Both the position numbers and the translations under genes were made by a program. The notes below the pieces were generated by a model. The model made no database searches, was not told where the DNA came from, and was given only the letters and a program-made list of their open reading frames with translations. A DNA stretch of 64,000 bases from Bin80 sp964503085. Its GTDB lineage: Bacteria; Bacteroidota; Rhodothermia; Rhodothermales; Bin80. The stretch spans positions 1-64,000 of the forward strand of contig CAZCYQ010000011.1 of the NCBI GenBank assembly GCA_964503085.1. The letters are read 5' to 3'. This document shows, piece after piece, positions 1-8,438 of the stretch (the first letter of the stretch is position 1; the number at the start of each line of letters is the position of its first letter).

Positions 1-688
1 AAAATCCGACCGCGAGGAACAGGGGCGTTCCCGTCCGAGATGGGTGCTGCTCTTCCATGATCCGAATAGCTGCAGCCGCGCCTAACTCGTCCGTGTGGAG
101 TCCATCTTCCGGGTCCATGCTCAACCAGCTTAGCGTTCCGCCAAACTGGTTTGGAACGAGAGTATGGATGCGGTCGTGAACCTCGCGATCAATTCCGCGC
201 GGATTAACGGTTTCGGACCACGACGCAGGATCATCCATGCCGTCCGTGCCAATTTGGCTTGGAACGCCATAGTGGAAGATCTTTCCTACTCGGGCTGTAT
301 GGTACCCGTGCTCCCTAAACCATTGGGGAAGTGTAGGAATATCTGGAATGTGTTGACGGAGGCTGTCCTGATTGGTTAGTACGCCAGTTTGTTCAGGGTA
401 GAGTCCGGTTAGAAAACTGGATCGACTAGGGCTGCAGACAGGATACTGACAGTATGCACGATCGAACCTAACGCCGCGAGCAGCTAAGCGGTCGATGTGC
501 GGGCTGCTTACCAGATCGTGGTCGTATGCACCGAGGTCCACGTTAAGGTCGTCAACAGCAACGAAGAGAACATTTGGCGGATCCGATTCGTGGGTACACG
601 ACGCAGCAAACAACCCGAAGACCAGCATGATCGTCGGGAAAAACAAGTCGGGCACGCAGCAATAGCGATGTCGTGTCTTTCGGCTCAT
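1..688 (-). CDS. Sulfatase, iduronate-2-sulfatase-like lipoprotein (5' part only)
   Basis: N-terminal ~229 residues of a secreted type I sulfatase; the C-terminal part lies beyond the left edge. From the ATG at 688 a basic N-terminus and hydrophobic stretch lead to a lipobox-like AASC (Cys31). The metal-binding pair Asp46-Asp47 sits in VAVDDLN. The formylglycine motif CSPSR (Cys85-Arg89) is intact and followed by SSFLTG, and VGKIFHYG follows further on, an arrangement typical of iduronate-2-sulfatase-like enzymes. The family removes sulfate esters from sulfated sugars, here probably at the cell surface; the substrate cannot be read from sequence. An in-frame ATG at 733 is possible, but the 688 start gives the better signal peptide. 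Activation would need a formylglycine-generating enzyme, not seen here. It lies just downstream of the dnaE cluster, same strand. Confidence 0.85.
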   Translation of the reverse strand, partial: MSRKTRHRYCCVPDLFFPTIMLVFGLFAASCTHESDPPNVLFVAVDDLNVDLGAYDHDLVSSPHIDRLAARGVRFDRAYCQYPVCSPSRSSFLTGLYPEQTGVLTNQDSLRQHIPDIPTLPQWFREHGYHTARVGKIFHYGVPSQIGTDGMDDPASWSETVNPRGIDREVHDRIHTLVPNQFGGTLSWLSMDPEDGLHTDELGAAAAIRIMEEQHPSRTGTPLFLAVGF

Positions 689-764
689 ATCGGCAATTGG
701 AATTTGGTCATGTTCGCGCGACTCGGTCGGCATATGACTTTTTGGTGCACAGTCCACACCAAGG

Positions 765-1181
765 TCAATAATAGCGTTCCAGGCGTTCACGACTCTCGGG
801 GTTATATTGCTTACGTATCCAGTACGTTTTCGCATCGTGATCAAGTTTGCGGCGTAGCGGGTCTCTGCCAAAAAGCCGCATGAGCAAGCCTGTGGGAATA
901 AACAGCAGCACGAAGATCAGGGTTAGCAGGACCCGGGTCATTATGAACCCGAGAAGCACCGCGAGTGCCATCCATGGTTTGTATAATGGCCTCAAAACTG
1001 CCGGGGCTGCAAGTCCGGCTATTAACAACAATACCCCAATACTAGATACCACAATTACCCCCGGAACAGCGCGCCAGTAAAGCACGCCTGCAACGACAAG
1101 AAGTGCGATCCCCAGCGTAATGCCAAAGGAGCGCAGTTGACGCCGGTTTGGACTAAGTGAACGCAGCTCTTCGCGCAGCAT
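765..1181 (-). CDS. Small integral membrane protein, SxtJ-like
   Basis: 138-residue membrane protein with a charged N-terminus, two or three hydrophobic segments in the first ~75 residues and another at ~85-105, then a basic, Tyr-rich cytoplasmic-type tail ending RLERYY. It resembles the SxtJ-like small membrane proteins often encoded next to carbamoyltransferase or cell-envelope genes, whose function is not established. Its start overlaps the end of the preceding amidotransferase-like gene by 29 nt, so it is probably the last gene of the dnaE transcription unit. Confidence 0.7.
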   Translation of the reverse strand: MLREELRSLSPNRRQLRSFGITLGIALLVVAGVLYWRAVPGVIVVSSIGVLLLIAGLAAPAVLRPLYKPWMALAVLLGFIMTRVLLTLIFVLLFIPTGLLMRLFGRDPLRRKLDHDAKTYWIRKQYNPESRERLERYY

Positions 1182-1857
1182 CCCGATATTCTTTGGCCTG
1201 TCGTATGAGATTGCGAAATAAAGATCTTAGCCTCATCCGCTCTGGATGGAACTGTACGCCAATGTGCCTGCCATCCGTACGCTCTACTGCTTCGATGACA
1301 CCATCAGCGCCTCTGGCACTCACCGTGTAGTTGGTCCCCGCATCACGCACGGCCTGGAAATGCCGCGAATTCACCATGCTCAGGTCCGATTCCCAGACAC
1401 GCGCTAGGTGGCTTCCCGGCACTATGTCCACAGGATGGTTCTGTGCACCACGTTTCTCGCTGTGGACTGAGGCGGCGTCTACCTGCTTTTCCACGTCAGC
1501 ATATAATGTTCCACCGGCCCGGACGCAGAGTAATTGCATTCCATAGCAAATACCGAGAATCGGTAGATTTCGTTTGACCGCAATATCCAGAATCAGATTA
1601 TCTGATTCCCATCGTCTCGGATTCACAGCCTGCAGCTGAGCGGGCAAGCTTCCCACCATCCCGACGACTATGCCCGGCCCACCAGGAATGATCAGCCCAT
1701 GAATCTGATCGCACAACTGTTTCGCTTCATCAAGATTACTGACGAGCGGCATAAGCACTGATTGTCCGCCAGCATCTTTGACCGCACTCACATAAGCGTG
1801 ATCAAGCCGGTATTTTCCATCCTCAAAGGAGGTCGTTATGCCTACTAATGGTTTCAC
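1153..1857 (-). CDS. Class I glutamine amidotransferase-like hydrolase (peptidase C26, PuuD-like)
   Basis: 234 residues. The family hydrolyses gamma-glutamyl amide bonds, for example gamma-glutamyl-GABA in putrescine breakdown. The nucleophile elbow GICYGMQLL carries Cys104, and GVQFHPER supplies His204 and Glu206, completing the Cys-His-Glu triad. IIPGGPG near residue 57 is the expected oxyanion-side loop. The length is close to that of PuuD-type enzymes. No polyamine genes are nearby, so the substrate is open. The ATG overlaps the stop of the Smr gene by 4 nt, which argues for translational coupling within the dnaE-arsC-smr cluster. Confidence 0.8.
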   Translation of the reverse strand: MKPLVGITTSFEDGKYRLDHAYVSAVKDAGGQSVLMPLVSNLDEAKQLCDQIHGLIIPGGPGIVVGMVGSLPAQLQAVNPRRWESDNLILDIAVKRNLPILGICYGMQLLCVRAGGTLYADVEKQVDAASVHSEKRGAQNHPVDIVPGSHLARVWESDLSMVNSRHFQAVRDAGTNYTVSARGADGVIEAVERTDGRHIGVQFHPERMRLRSLFRNLIRQAKEYRDAARRAAFT

Positions 1858-2189
1858 GGGCGTTTTTTGATATCACGTAGAGTAATGCGATTGGGACGAT
1901 ACCTGTTGCCTCCTTTGCGCAGAGCAACAAGCATGTGGCCTTCAGATTTGTAGGTGCTGCTTACATGCAGAGACAGCTGTCCACTGTCAATCAATTCGGT
2001 CAGTGCAGACTTGATAGTGCGTCTGCTGGAACCTGTTGTAGATTTTCCATGAATAATTCGCACCGAATCTCTGCCCCGGCGGGCAGACTCAGTAATCAGC
2101 CCACGGCTTAAATGCAATGCCTCATCAACGGAACATCCGTGCAAATCCAGCTCCGGGCGAACTTGGTCGTCCATAAGGCGTGGTTTCAT
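1854..2189 (-). CDS. Smr-domain (small MutS-related) protein
   Basis: 111-residue stand-alone Smr domain. LDLHG (residues ~14-18) and RIIHGKSTTG (~44-53) are the two conserved motifs of the family; the loop normally glycine-rich in this second motif is present in variant form. Smr domains act as nucleases or nucleic-acid-binding modules, either as MutS2 tails or as small proteins in DNA repair and RNA surveillance. The start overlaps the arsC stop and the end overlaps the start of the PuuD-like gene, each by 4 nt. A second in-frame ATG five codons in is an alternative start. The biological target cannot be told from sequence. Confidence 0.8.
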   Translation of the reverse strand: MKPRLMDDQVRPELDLHGCSVDEALHLSRGLITESARRGRDSVRIIHGKSTTGSSRRTIKSALTELIDSGQLSLHVSSTYKSEGHMLVALRKGGNRYRPNRITLRDIKKRP

Positions 2190-2608
2190 GAGTTATGAGG
2201 GCTGAAATAATCCTGTATCCAGGCCTTTATCTGGTCCCGCACACGTCTGAAGGCCTTGATTTTTGCCTGGTCGGAGCCAGTGGTTGCACGTGGATCCTCA
2301 AAGCGTTGGTGTATGTTATTTTTGGCTGGGACATACGGACAGTGCTCATGTGCAGAATCACATACGGTCACTACCGTATCCAGGTTTACTGATAAAAATT
2401 CGTCAACCCCCTTGGAAGTATGATGACTGATGTTAATACCGATTTCTTCCATAGCACTGACTGCAAATGGGCTCACGCCACCAGGTTCGGTTCCCGCGCT
2501 GTAAACCTCGAAATAGTCCCCAAAAATGTGTCTCAACAGGCCCTCAGCCATTTGTGAGCGGGAGGAATTGTGAGTACAGACAAACAACACTTTAGATTTA
2601 CGCATCAT
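2186..2608 (-). CDS. arsC: Arsenate reductase, thioredoxin-coupled (LMW phosphatase fold)
   Basis: Low-molecular-weight phosphatase-fold reductase that converts arsenate to arsenite. From the start MMRKSK it has the P-loop C-X5-R as CTHNSSR (Cys11 to Arg17) and the redox pair Cys83/Cys90 in CDSAHEHCP. The 7-residue spacing matches the Cys82/Cys89 shuttle of the thioredoxin-dependent pI258-type ArsC, which argues against an ordinary tyrosine phosphatase. An in-frame ATG at 2632 would give 148 residues; I prefer 2608 or 2605 because the beta-strand KVLFVC follows at normal distance. It overlaps the 3' end of dnaE by about 8 nt or more. No arsenite pump or ArsR regulator is adjacent, which is unusual for an ars gene. 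Confidence 0.85.
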   Translation of the reverse strand: MMRKSKVLFVCTHNSSRSQMAEGLLRHIFGDYFEVYSAGTEPGGVSPFAVSAMEEIGINISHHTSKGVDEFLSVNLDTVVTVCDSAHEHCPYVPAKNNIHQRFEDPRATTGSDQAKIKAFRRVRDQIKAWIQDYFSPHNS

Positions 2609-5600
2609 ATTGATTGTTTCTTGTCCATTCAAGGTAGACCCGTTTCACTCCGAACGTAGACTCTAAGACAGACATAAACTCCGGGGTTGCCGCTACTTTT
2701 GCTTTTTCGCTGACCAGTCTCAGATCTTGACCATTCACTCTTATTACGAAGTGAAGCTCCTTTTCACCCTTGTTAGCTTTGCAAGCGTCCACAAAACCGT
2801 TCAAGTCCTCTTGTTTCAGTTGCTCGAAATCCGGGGTAATGACAATATTATCAAGGAGTTTCTTGCGCAACGCATCCAATGGAGTTATGCGGTGGCTCAG
2901 GATTTTCAGGGTTCCTCCACTATCCTCCACCGTACCCTCTGCCATCACCATATTGCCCTCTGTGAGGATGTCTTTTACGTCGGCATGTGTGGAGGGAAAA
3001 CAGACAATCTCAGACTGCCCAGTATAGTCCTCAAGTGTGATATTAGACATCTCTTCTCCTTTGCGTGTCTTCCTGATTTTTACAGCTGTGATGACACCAC
3101 AGACCGTACAGGACGGTCTTAGATCCCCCTCCGCTGTCGAAGTGGACAGATCCGCCAAGGTGTTTGGAGCGCAGGAGCGTCGTTCAATCCTCCAGTCATC
3201 CAGCGGATGCCCGGAAATATAAAACCCTGCCAACTCACGTTCCTGTTCGAGTATTTCGCCCTGCGACCACTCCGTGCACTTGGGTAGTGCAGGTTCTGGA
3301 TGTTCGGTCAAAGAGCCTTCCTCGGCAAACAAAAACCCTTGTCCCAACATCTCATCCTTCCGTGCTGATTCGGCATACCGCATAGCCTGATCCACGGCAG
3401 CAACAATCTGCGCCCGATGCTCGCCAAACTTATCCAAGGCACCTACGCGCGCCAAAGAGTCAAGTGTTTTCTTGTTGAGAATACGAGGGTCAAGCCGCTT
3501 CACGAACTGAAAGAATGTCTTTGCAGGACCGTTCTTGTTCCTGTTTTCTACGATTTCGTCAACCGCTCCCCGAGCAACCCCTTTTACGGACGATAATCCG
3601 AAATAAATGACCCCTTCTTCGTTTACAGAAAAATCGCCCGCGCTGTGGGTAACTGACGGGGGCTGAATCTTGAGCCCCAAGCGCCTCGCTTCGTTCAGCA
3701 TGGCGATGAACTTCTTGGAATCTCCCGATACATTAGACATCACCGCGGCCATAAACTCAGCCGTGTAGTGAGCTTTGAGATATGCAGTTTGGTACGCAAC
3801 AAGCGAATAGGCCACACTGTGGCTGTTGTGCACCACGAAACCATTGGCGAAGTAATTATGGTTCTCTGCTACTGTGAGGTCGTATGTGTGTGCATGTCCC
3901 GCGTATACGATCCGTACAATGCTCTCCCAAATGATGCTGGTTTTTATCCTTTCTGCACGAACAAGGACTCCATCGGGGCTTGTTTGGGAGATCGTTTCTT
4001 TCGGTTCCACGGTTGCCACCTTATCACCGACCTGCAAATCCCCCAGGCGCAGCCAGCCGCCCTGCGCGCGAAACCGGTGCGTGGAGGTTGCGCGAATGCG
4101 GCGTCCGTTATCTGTGATCAGCTCGAAAACCGGCTTGAATCCATTATAGTAGACGGCTTCCACTTTCCTGGGAACTATATCTCCTTCATCCGTGAGTGCA
4201 TAGACCAGGAAATCTTCACATCCCCGCTCATGAAGTGTTCGGACGGTTACCTGTGCACCGGTGCGTGCATCAGTAACCAGGGTCGACTCCTCCACACATT
4301 TATTGAATCCATAGCCCGCAAACTTGTCCATCATGTCGAAGACTTCATTCGCCACTCCATCGGAAACGCCGCGTTCGTTTGCTCCCTCAACGAAGCGCTC
4401 ACGCTCGGCTCTCATCACGGATTTTTTCTTCTTGCCCATTGCTCGTCGCAAGACATCAGCTGCTCCAAGCGAATAACCGCCCATAACCTGGGCCATCTGC
4501 ATGACCTGTTCCTGAAAAACGGGGATTCCATAAGTAGCTTCAAGTACCGGTTCCAGCATTGGATGCGGGTACTGTATTTCTTCGTCACCGTGCTTTCGTT
4601 TGATATAGTTTGGAATCAGGTCCATAGGCCCTGGTCGATAGAGCGCATTCATGGCCGTCAAGTCATCCAGCGAGGTGGGCTTCAACTGGACTAACCACTT
4701 ACGCATACCTTCCGATTCAAACTGGAAGATGGCATTCGTTTCTGCTCTTTGAAATAGTTCAAATGTTTTGGAATCATCCAGTGGCAATGCATCCATATCC
4801 GGTGCACTGCCGGTCCGGTGTCTGATCAGGTCGCACGTCTCATCAATAATGGTAAGGGTTGAAAGTCCCAGAAAATCCATCTTGAGCAGACCAAAATCTT
4901 CTACCCAATCTCCCGAATACTGGGTCGTCAGTACCTGTTCATTCTTGTTTTTCGTGGTTGCAACTGGTACATGGTCGCTAACCGTACCGGGGGCTATGAT
5001 GACACCGGCAGCGTGCACACCGGTATGCCGGGCACACCCTTCCAAGGCCTGCGAAACTCTGACAAGTTTTTGGATGTCCTCCCGTTCGGAGGTCCTGTAC
5101 TCTTTCAATTCATCAATGGAATCCCAAGCTTCGTCTAGACCGGTTTGACCATAGGGAATCGCTTTGGCAATTTTGTCGGCTTCTTGAAGCGGGATTTTGA
5201 GGACGCGTGCCACATCACGAATGGCGGTGCGTGCCCCCATGGTGCCAAACGTGATTATTTGACTTACGTTGAGGCGTCCATATTTCTTGACCACATAATC
5301 AATCACCTTGCTACGACCGTGGTCATCAAAGTCAATATCAATATCCGGCATTGATATTCGCTCTGGATTGAGGAAGCGTTCAAAGAGCAGATCATACTTG
5401 AGCGGATCTACGTTCGTGATTCCGAGACAGTAAGCGACAGCGCTGCCAGCGGCCGAGCCGCGTCCAGGACCTACCGATACGCCCATTTCACGTGCTGCCG
5501 TCGTGAAGTCCTGTACAATCAGGAAGTAGCCCGCATAACCCATGCTTTGGATTATGCCCAGTTCGTGGTTCAAACGCGCCTGGACATCCTCTGAAAAATC

Positions 5601-6539
5601 AGGATACCGCTCCCTGCCACGCTCAAATACCAGATGTCTAAGATATTTTTCAGAATTGCCCCCAAATTCTGCAGGAATCTCAAAATGGGGCATGAGAAGA
5701 TTGCCCATTGGTAACTCAAACTGGCACTTCTCTGCAATGGCCACACTGTTCTCCATCCAGGCAGCAGCCCTCTTCGTTCTTCCCAGAACGGCGTGCATCT
5801 CTTTCGCTGACTTCAGATAGAATTCCTGTTTTTCAAAACGGAGACGCCCGGGATCATCAAGATCCTTGCCGGTCTGGAGGCAGAGTAGGATATCCTGCGC
5901 ATCAGCGTCCTCTTTCGTCACATAGTGAACATCATTTGTAGCAACGACCTCAACGTTGAATTCCTTTGCTAAAACCAGGAGTTGTTCGTTTACCTTTTTC
6001 TGGTCCTCAATACCATGATTCTGGATTTCCACGTAGTAGTCTTCTGTACCGAACACATCCAGATACCTTTTGAACCAGTGGCGAGCCTCTTCCAGATTCC
6101 CGTCAATTATGGCACGCGGGACCTGCCCCTGTAGGCAACAGGTTGTTGCTACGAGACCCTCGTGGTATTTTTCGAGAAGCTCGAAATCAATACGAGGTTT
6201 GAAATAGAACCCGTCCAGAAAAGACAGTGAGGACAACTTCATCAGGTTTCGGTAGCCCTGCTCATTTTTTGCCCATAAAACCTGATGGTACCGTACCCGG
6301 GTATCGCGTTTTTTCATAGAGCCCGGAGTCACGTAGAATTCACACCCTATAACAGGCTTTATGCCATTTTTTCGGGCCGTTGCGTGGAATTCCGGTACAC
6401 CGTACAGATTGCCATGATCAGTGATGCCCAAGGCGCTCATTCCCAATTTTCCGGCGTGTCGCATGAGCATATCAATGCGTGCGGCTCCATCCAGTAGAGA
6501 ATAGGAGGTATGGCAATGCAGGTGGCAGAATTCAGGCAT
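2598..6539 (-). CDS. dnaE: DNA polymerase III alpha subunit, interrupted by a mini-intein
   Basis: Replicative polymerase catalytic subunit, 1313 codons as encoded and 1155 residues after removal of a 158-residue intein, a normal DnaE length. It starts with the PHP domain (CHLHCHTSYSLLDG). GPGRGSAAGS at ~358 and PDIDIDFDD place the catalytic Asp401 and Asp403 at the same numbers as in E. coli DnaE. The helix-hairpin-helix and OB-fold regions follow (ITAVKIRKTRKGEEM region near the C-terminus). The intein occupies residues 748-905, inside the very conserved GYGFNK/SHSVAYS segment, so polymerase activity should depend on splicing. It is the first gene of a minus-strand cluster; arsC overlaps its stop. 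The ATG at 6539 is the family start. Confidence 0.97.
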   Translation of the reverse strand: MPEFCHLHCHTSYSLLDGAARIDMLMRHAGKLGMSALGITDHGNLYGVPEFHATARKNGIKPVIGCEFYVTPGSMKKRDTRVRYHQVLWAKNEQGYRNLMKLSSLSFLDGFYFKPRIDFELLEKYHEGLVATTCCLQGQVPRAIIDGNLEEARHWFKRYLDVFGTEDYYVEIQNHGIEDQKKVNEQLLVLAKEFNVEVVATNDVHYVTKEDADAQDILLCLQTGKDLDDPGRLRFEKQEFYLKSAKEMHAVLGRTKRAAAWMENSVAIAEKCQFELPMGNLLMPHFEIPAEFGGNSEKYLRHLVFERGRERYPDFSEDVQARLNHELGIIQSMGYAGYFLIVQDFTTAAREMGVSVGPGRGSAAGSAVAYCLGITNVDPLKYDLLFERFLNPERISMPDIDIDFDDHGRSKVIDYVVKKYGRLNVSQIITFGTMGARTAIRDVARVLKIPLQEADKIAKAIPYGQTGLDEAWDSIDELKEYRTSEREDIQKLVRVSQALEGCARHTGVHAAGVIIAPGTVSDHVPVATTKNKNEQVLTTQYSGDWVEDFGLLKMDFLGLSTLTIIDETCDLIRHRTGSAPDMDALPLDDSKTFELFQRAETNAIFQFESEGMRKWLVQLKPTSLDDLTAMNALYRPGPMDLIPNYIKRKHGDEEIQYPHPMLEPVLEATYGIPVFQEQVMQMAQVMGGYSLGAADVLRRAMGKKKKSVMRAERERFVEGANERGVSDGVANEVFDMMDKFAGYGFNKCVEESTLVTDARTGAQVTVRTLHERGCEDFLVYALTDEGDIVPRKVEAVYYNGFKPVFELITDNGRRIRATSTHRFRAQGGWLRLGDLQVGDKVATVEPKETISQTSPDGVLVRAERIKTSIIWESIVRIVYAGHAHTYDLTVAENHNYFANGFVVHNSHSVAYSLVAYQTAYLKAHYTAEFMAAVMSNVSGDSKKFIAMLNEARRLGLKIQPPSVTHSAGDFSVNEEGVIYFGLSSVKGVARGAVDEIVENRNKNGPAKTFFQFVKRLDPRILNKKTLDSLARVGALDKFGEHRAQIVAAVDQAMRYAESARKDEMLGQGFLFAEEGSLTEHPEPALPKCTEWSQGEILEQERELAGFYISGHPLDDWRIERRSCAPNTLADLSTSTAEGDLRPSCTVCGVITAVKIRKTRKGEEMSNITLEDYTGQSEIVCFPSTHADVKDILTEGNMVMAEGTVEDSGGTLKILSHRITPLDALRKKLLDNIVITPDFEQLKQEDLNGFVDACKANKGEKELHFVIRVNGQDLRLVSEKAKVAATPEFMSVLESTFGVKRVYLEWTRNNQYDA
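3825..4298 (-). other. Mini-intein inside DnaE (158 residues, no homing endonuclease)
   Basis: In-frame insertion beginning CVEESTLVTDA (Cys1, block A) and ending GFVVHN (block G with penultimate His and terminal Asn), followed by Ser as the +1 nucleophile of the C-extein. Block B is IRATSTHRF with the TxxH motif at residues ~71-74. Block F is TYDLTVAENHNYFANG. All splicing residues appear intact. At 158 residues there is no room for a LAGLIDADG endonuclease, so this is a minimal splicing element. The extein junction is GYGFNK before and SHSVAYS after, four residues downstream of the junction used by cyanobacterial split DnaE inteins (Tyr/CysPheAsnLys). Confidence 0.95.
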
Positions 6540-7113
6540 AATTGTGGAACGGCTTGCCTTGTGAAGTTAAGCTGAACGACGGAGATAGAATGCTATGGGT
6601 GCTGGTAAGGCATGGACGCAACTTCCATTTTAACAGTTTCTTCCACAATCACTCTGAACATACTACTGTGTGACCGGACAAGGGAACGATTTTAACTCCC
6701 CCGATTGTCTAAAGGATACAAGCGGACAGGGAATTTAAGGGCATGTTGGCTACATCGTGCTGAATACTAACCGGATAAGATCTTACTTGCGGATAGCCCT
6801 TGACGCTGGTTCCTCCCGTGTTTGCTGATTTCTTGGCTGCCTATTACATTTTTACGACTTCTCCATTCCTTTCAACGAACAACTATCAGGCACAAAGGAC
6901 TTTCTACTTTGACGAAAGCAACCGCAGCCCAAAGCAAGACAATTGGAAATTGAATCGTCGCAGCTTCGGACGTATCCCTGATGAGTCCCGCTTGGGATGA
7001 ACCATTCGTGTGCATGGAGATAAGTACAATATCAACAACTTTGTGCCAGACAACCATGTCATACGGCTATATTATGACCATGAATGCTTGCACCACCGCC
7101 AAAATCACATGGA
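6540..7113. other. Divergent intergenic region
   Basis: About 570 nt between the divergent starts of dnaE and the T9SS plug-like gene. It must hold promoters for both, but no clear -35/-10 or repeat could be assigned. Short open frames on both strands lack recognisable protein character. Confidence 0.4.
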
Positions 7114-8391
7114 ATGCCTGGAAGATTTTTCATCAGTGAGAGGGTCTGTATTGGATTTCTAGTTTGTCTTGCCAGCTGTGCAGTGCCTCCTGGACAGTTC
7201 GTACCCGCACCCAAAGAGCCTCGGCCTGCAGAATTTTATGTTGAATCCTCAGACGTGCAGAGTATCCAGCTCTACGCAGGTGTTGAGGAGGCGCCGCCCA
7301 TTTACCAGATGCAGAATGGGCCTCCACTGATCCTAGAGTTCGACCTTATGAACTGGGACGCCCGACCATTGTCAGCATATTTCTACCACGCGGATCGCAC
7401 ATGGAGACGGGATCTGCTACCGAGCGAATACCTCGACTCCTATTTGCGGGACGATCTTTTTGACTATGAGGTTTCTCGCGGTACACTCAATCAGTACGTT
7501 CACTACGAGTATCAATTCCCGAACGAGTCGATTGGTTTTCGGGTGAGCGGCAATTTCATTGTGCGAATAACAGAACAAGGGCGTGAAGACGAAGTGCTTT
7601 TTGAACGTCCCTTTTGGGTGACAGAGAACATCACACGAGCTAGGCTTTCACTTGATTTGCACTTCGCAGGGCGTAGTAATCTGGCAGTAATGCAGCCGCT
7701 GCTGCGATTCATTCCATCCCAGCAACTGGGTCCGGCAGAATTCAATGTAACGGTTTGTTTTGTGCAGGACAGGCATCTAATGACACCCCGATGCACAGAG
7801 CGTCCCTCACTGACTGAGCAGCCAACATTGCTTTACTACCTTGATCCAGAAGAGTCTTTTGCAGCACAAACTGGAAGGTATTTGGTGGACCTGCGTGACT
7901 TTCGCCCCGGAACCGGTATTGAGCGCGTTGATCTCTCGACAACACCGTACAGTGCCGTGCTTGAACCGGATTACGCACGCTTTCCAGACCTGGAATCAGG
8001 CCTCCGGTTGCGTGGGCAAGCCGTGATATCTGATACTGATCCGTCTCTGGATACCAGGGCTGAGTATGTGGAAGTCACTTTTGAATATGTACCACCAAAT
8101 GAAATGCCACTGCCTGACGATATATACGTTACCGGGGCCTTTAACGGTTGGCGCATGGATTCGGGCAGCGCTATGCAATGGGTACCCGCTACGGGACGGT
8201 ATTCCAGTACGAAGCTGCTCAAACAGGGGGCCTATGAATACGAATACACATCTACCGAAATGCAGACACGCACGATGCTTGCTTTACGATTTGCACGCAC
8301 AGATCAGTGGTACACAGGCCTAGTCTATTACTCCGATAGGGTCCTTAACACCGATCGCTTGCTCACCTGGGCGCAGGTCTTGTCCAAATAG
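7114..8391 (+). CDS. T9SS plug-like protein (DUF5103), lipoprotein
   Basis: About 425 residues from the ATG at 7114; an in-frame ATG at 7084 would add ten Pro-rich residues before the signal peptide and is less likely. The N-terminus MPGRFFISERV leads to a hydrophobic stretch and the lipobox CLASC. The body resembles DUF5103 proteins, now described as plug proteins that gate the SprA translocon of type IX secretion: beta-rich, with VQSIQLY, LILEFDLMNWD and a C-terminal CBM-like fold (YVTGAFNGWR). In that model the protein sits in the periplasm or on the outer membrane next to the translocon pore. A PorV-like gene at 34817 fits a T9SS-bearing organism, though no core por/gld genes are in this window. 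Confidence 0.75.
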   Translation: MPGRFFISERVCIGFLVCLASCAVPPGQFVPAPKEPRPAEFYVESSDVQSIQLYAGVEEAPPIYQMQNGPPLILEFDLMNWDARPLSAYFYHADRTWRRDLLPSEYLDSYLRDDLFDYEVSRGTLNQYVHYEYQFPNESIGFRVSGNFIVRITEQGREDEVLFERPFWVTENITRARLSLDLHFAGRSNLAVMQPLLRFIPSQQLGPAEFNVTVCFVQDRHLMTPRCTERPSLTEQPTLLYYLDPEESFAAQTGRYLVDLRDFRPGTGIERVDLSTTPYSAVLEPDYARFPDLESGLRLRGQAVISDTDPSLDTRAEYVEVTFEYVPPNEMPLPDDIYVTGAFNGWRMDSGSAMQWVPATGRYSSTKLLKQGAYEYEYTSTEMQTRTMLALRFARTDQWYTGLVYYSDRVLNTDRLLTWAQVLSK

Positions 8392-8438
8392 GCTTTTATT
8401 ATTGTATCTTAAGGCTCATCTACCTTTTGCCCATCGCC

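Noticed and set aside
497..883. 128-residue plus-strand frame
   Set aside because: Antisense to the sulfatase start and to the small membrane protein, both of which have clear motifs.
3768..4694. Long plus-strand open frame opposite the dnaE intein region
   Set aside because: It is antisense to dnaE and its intein, whose motifs are unmistakable. The translated product has no family-like pattern.
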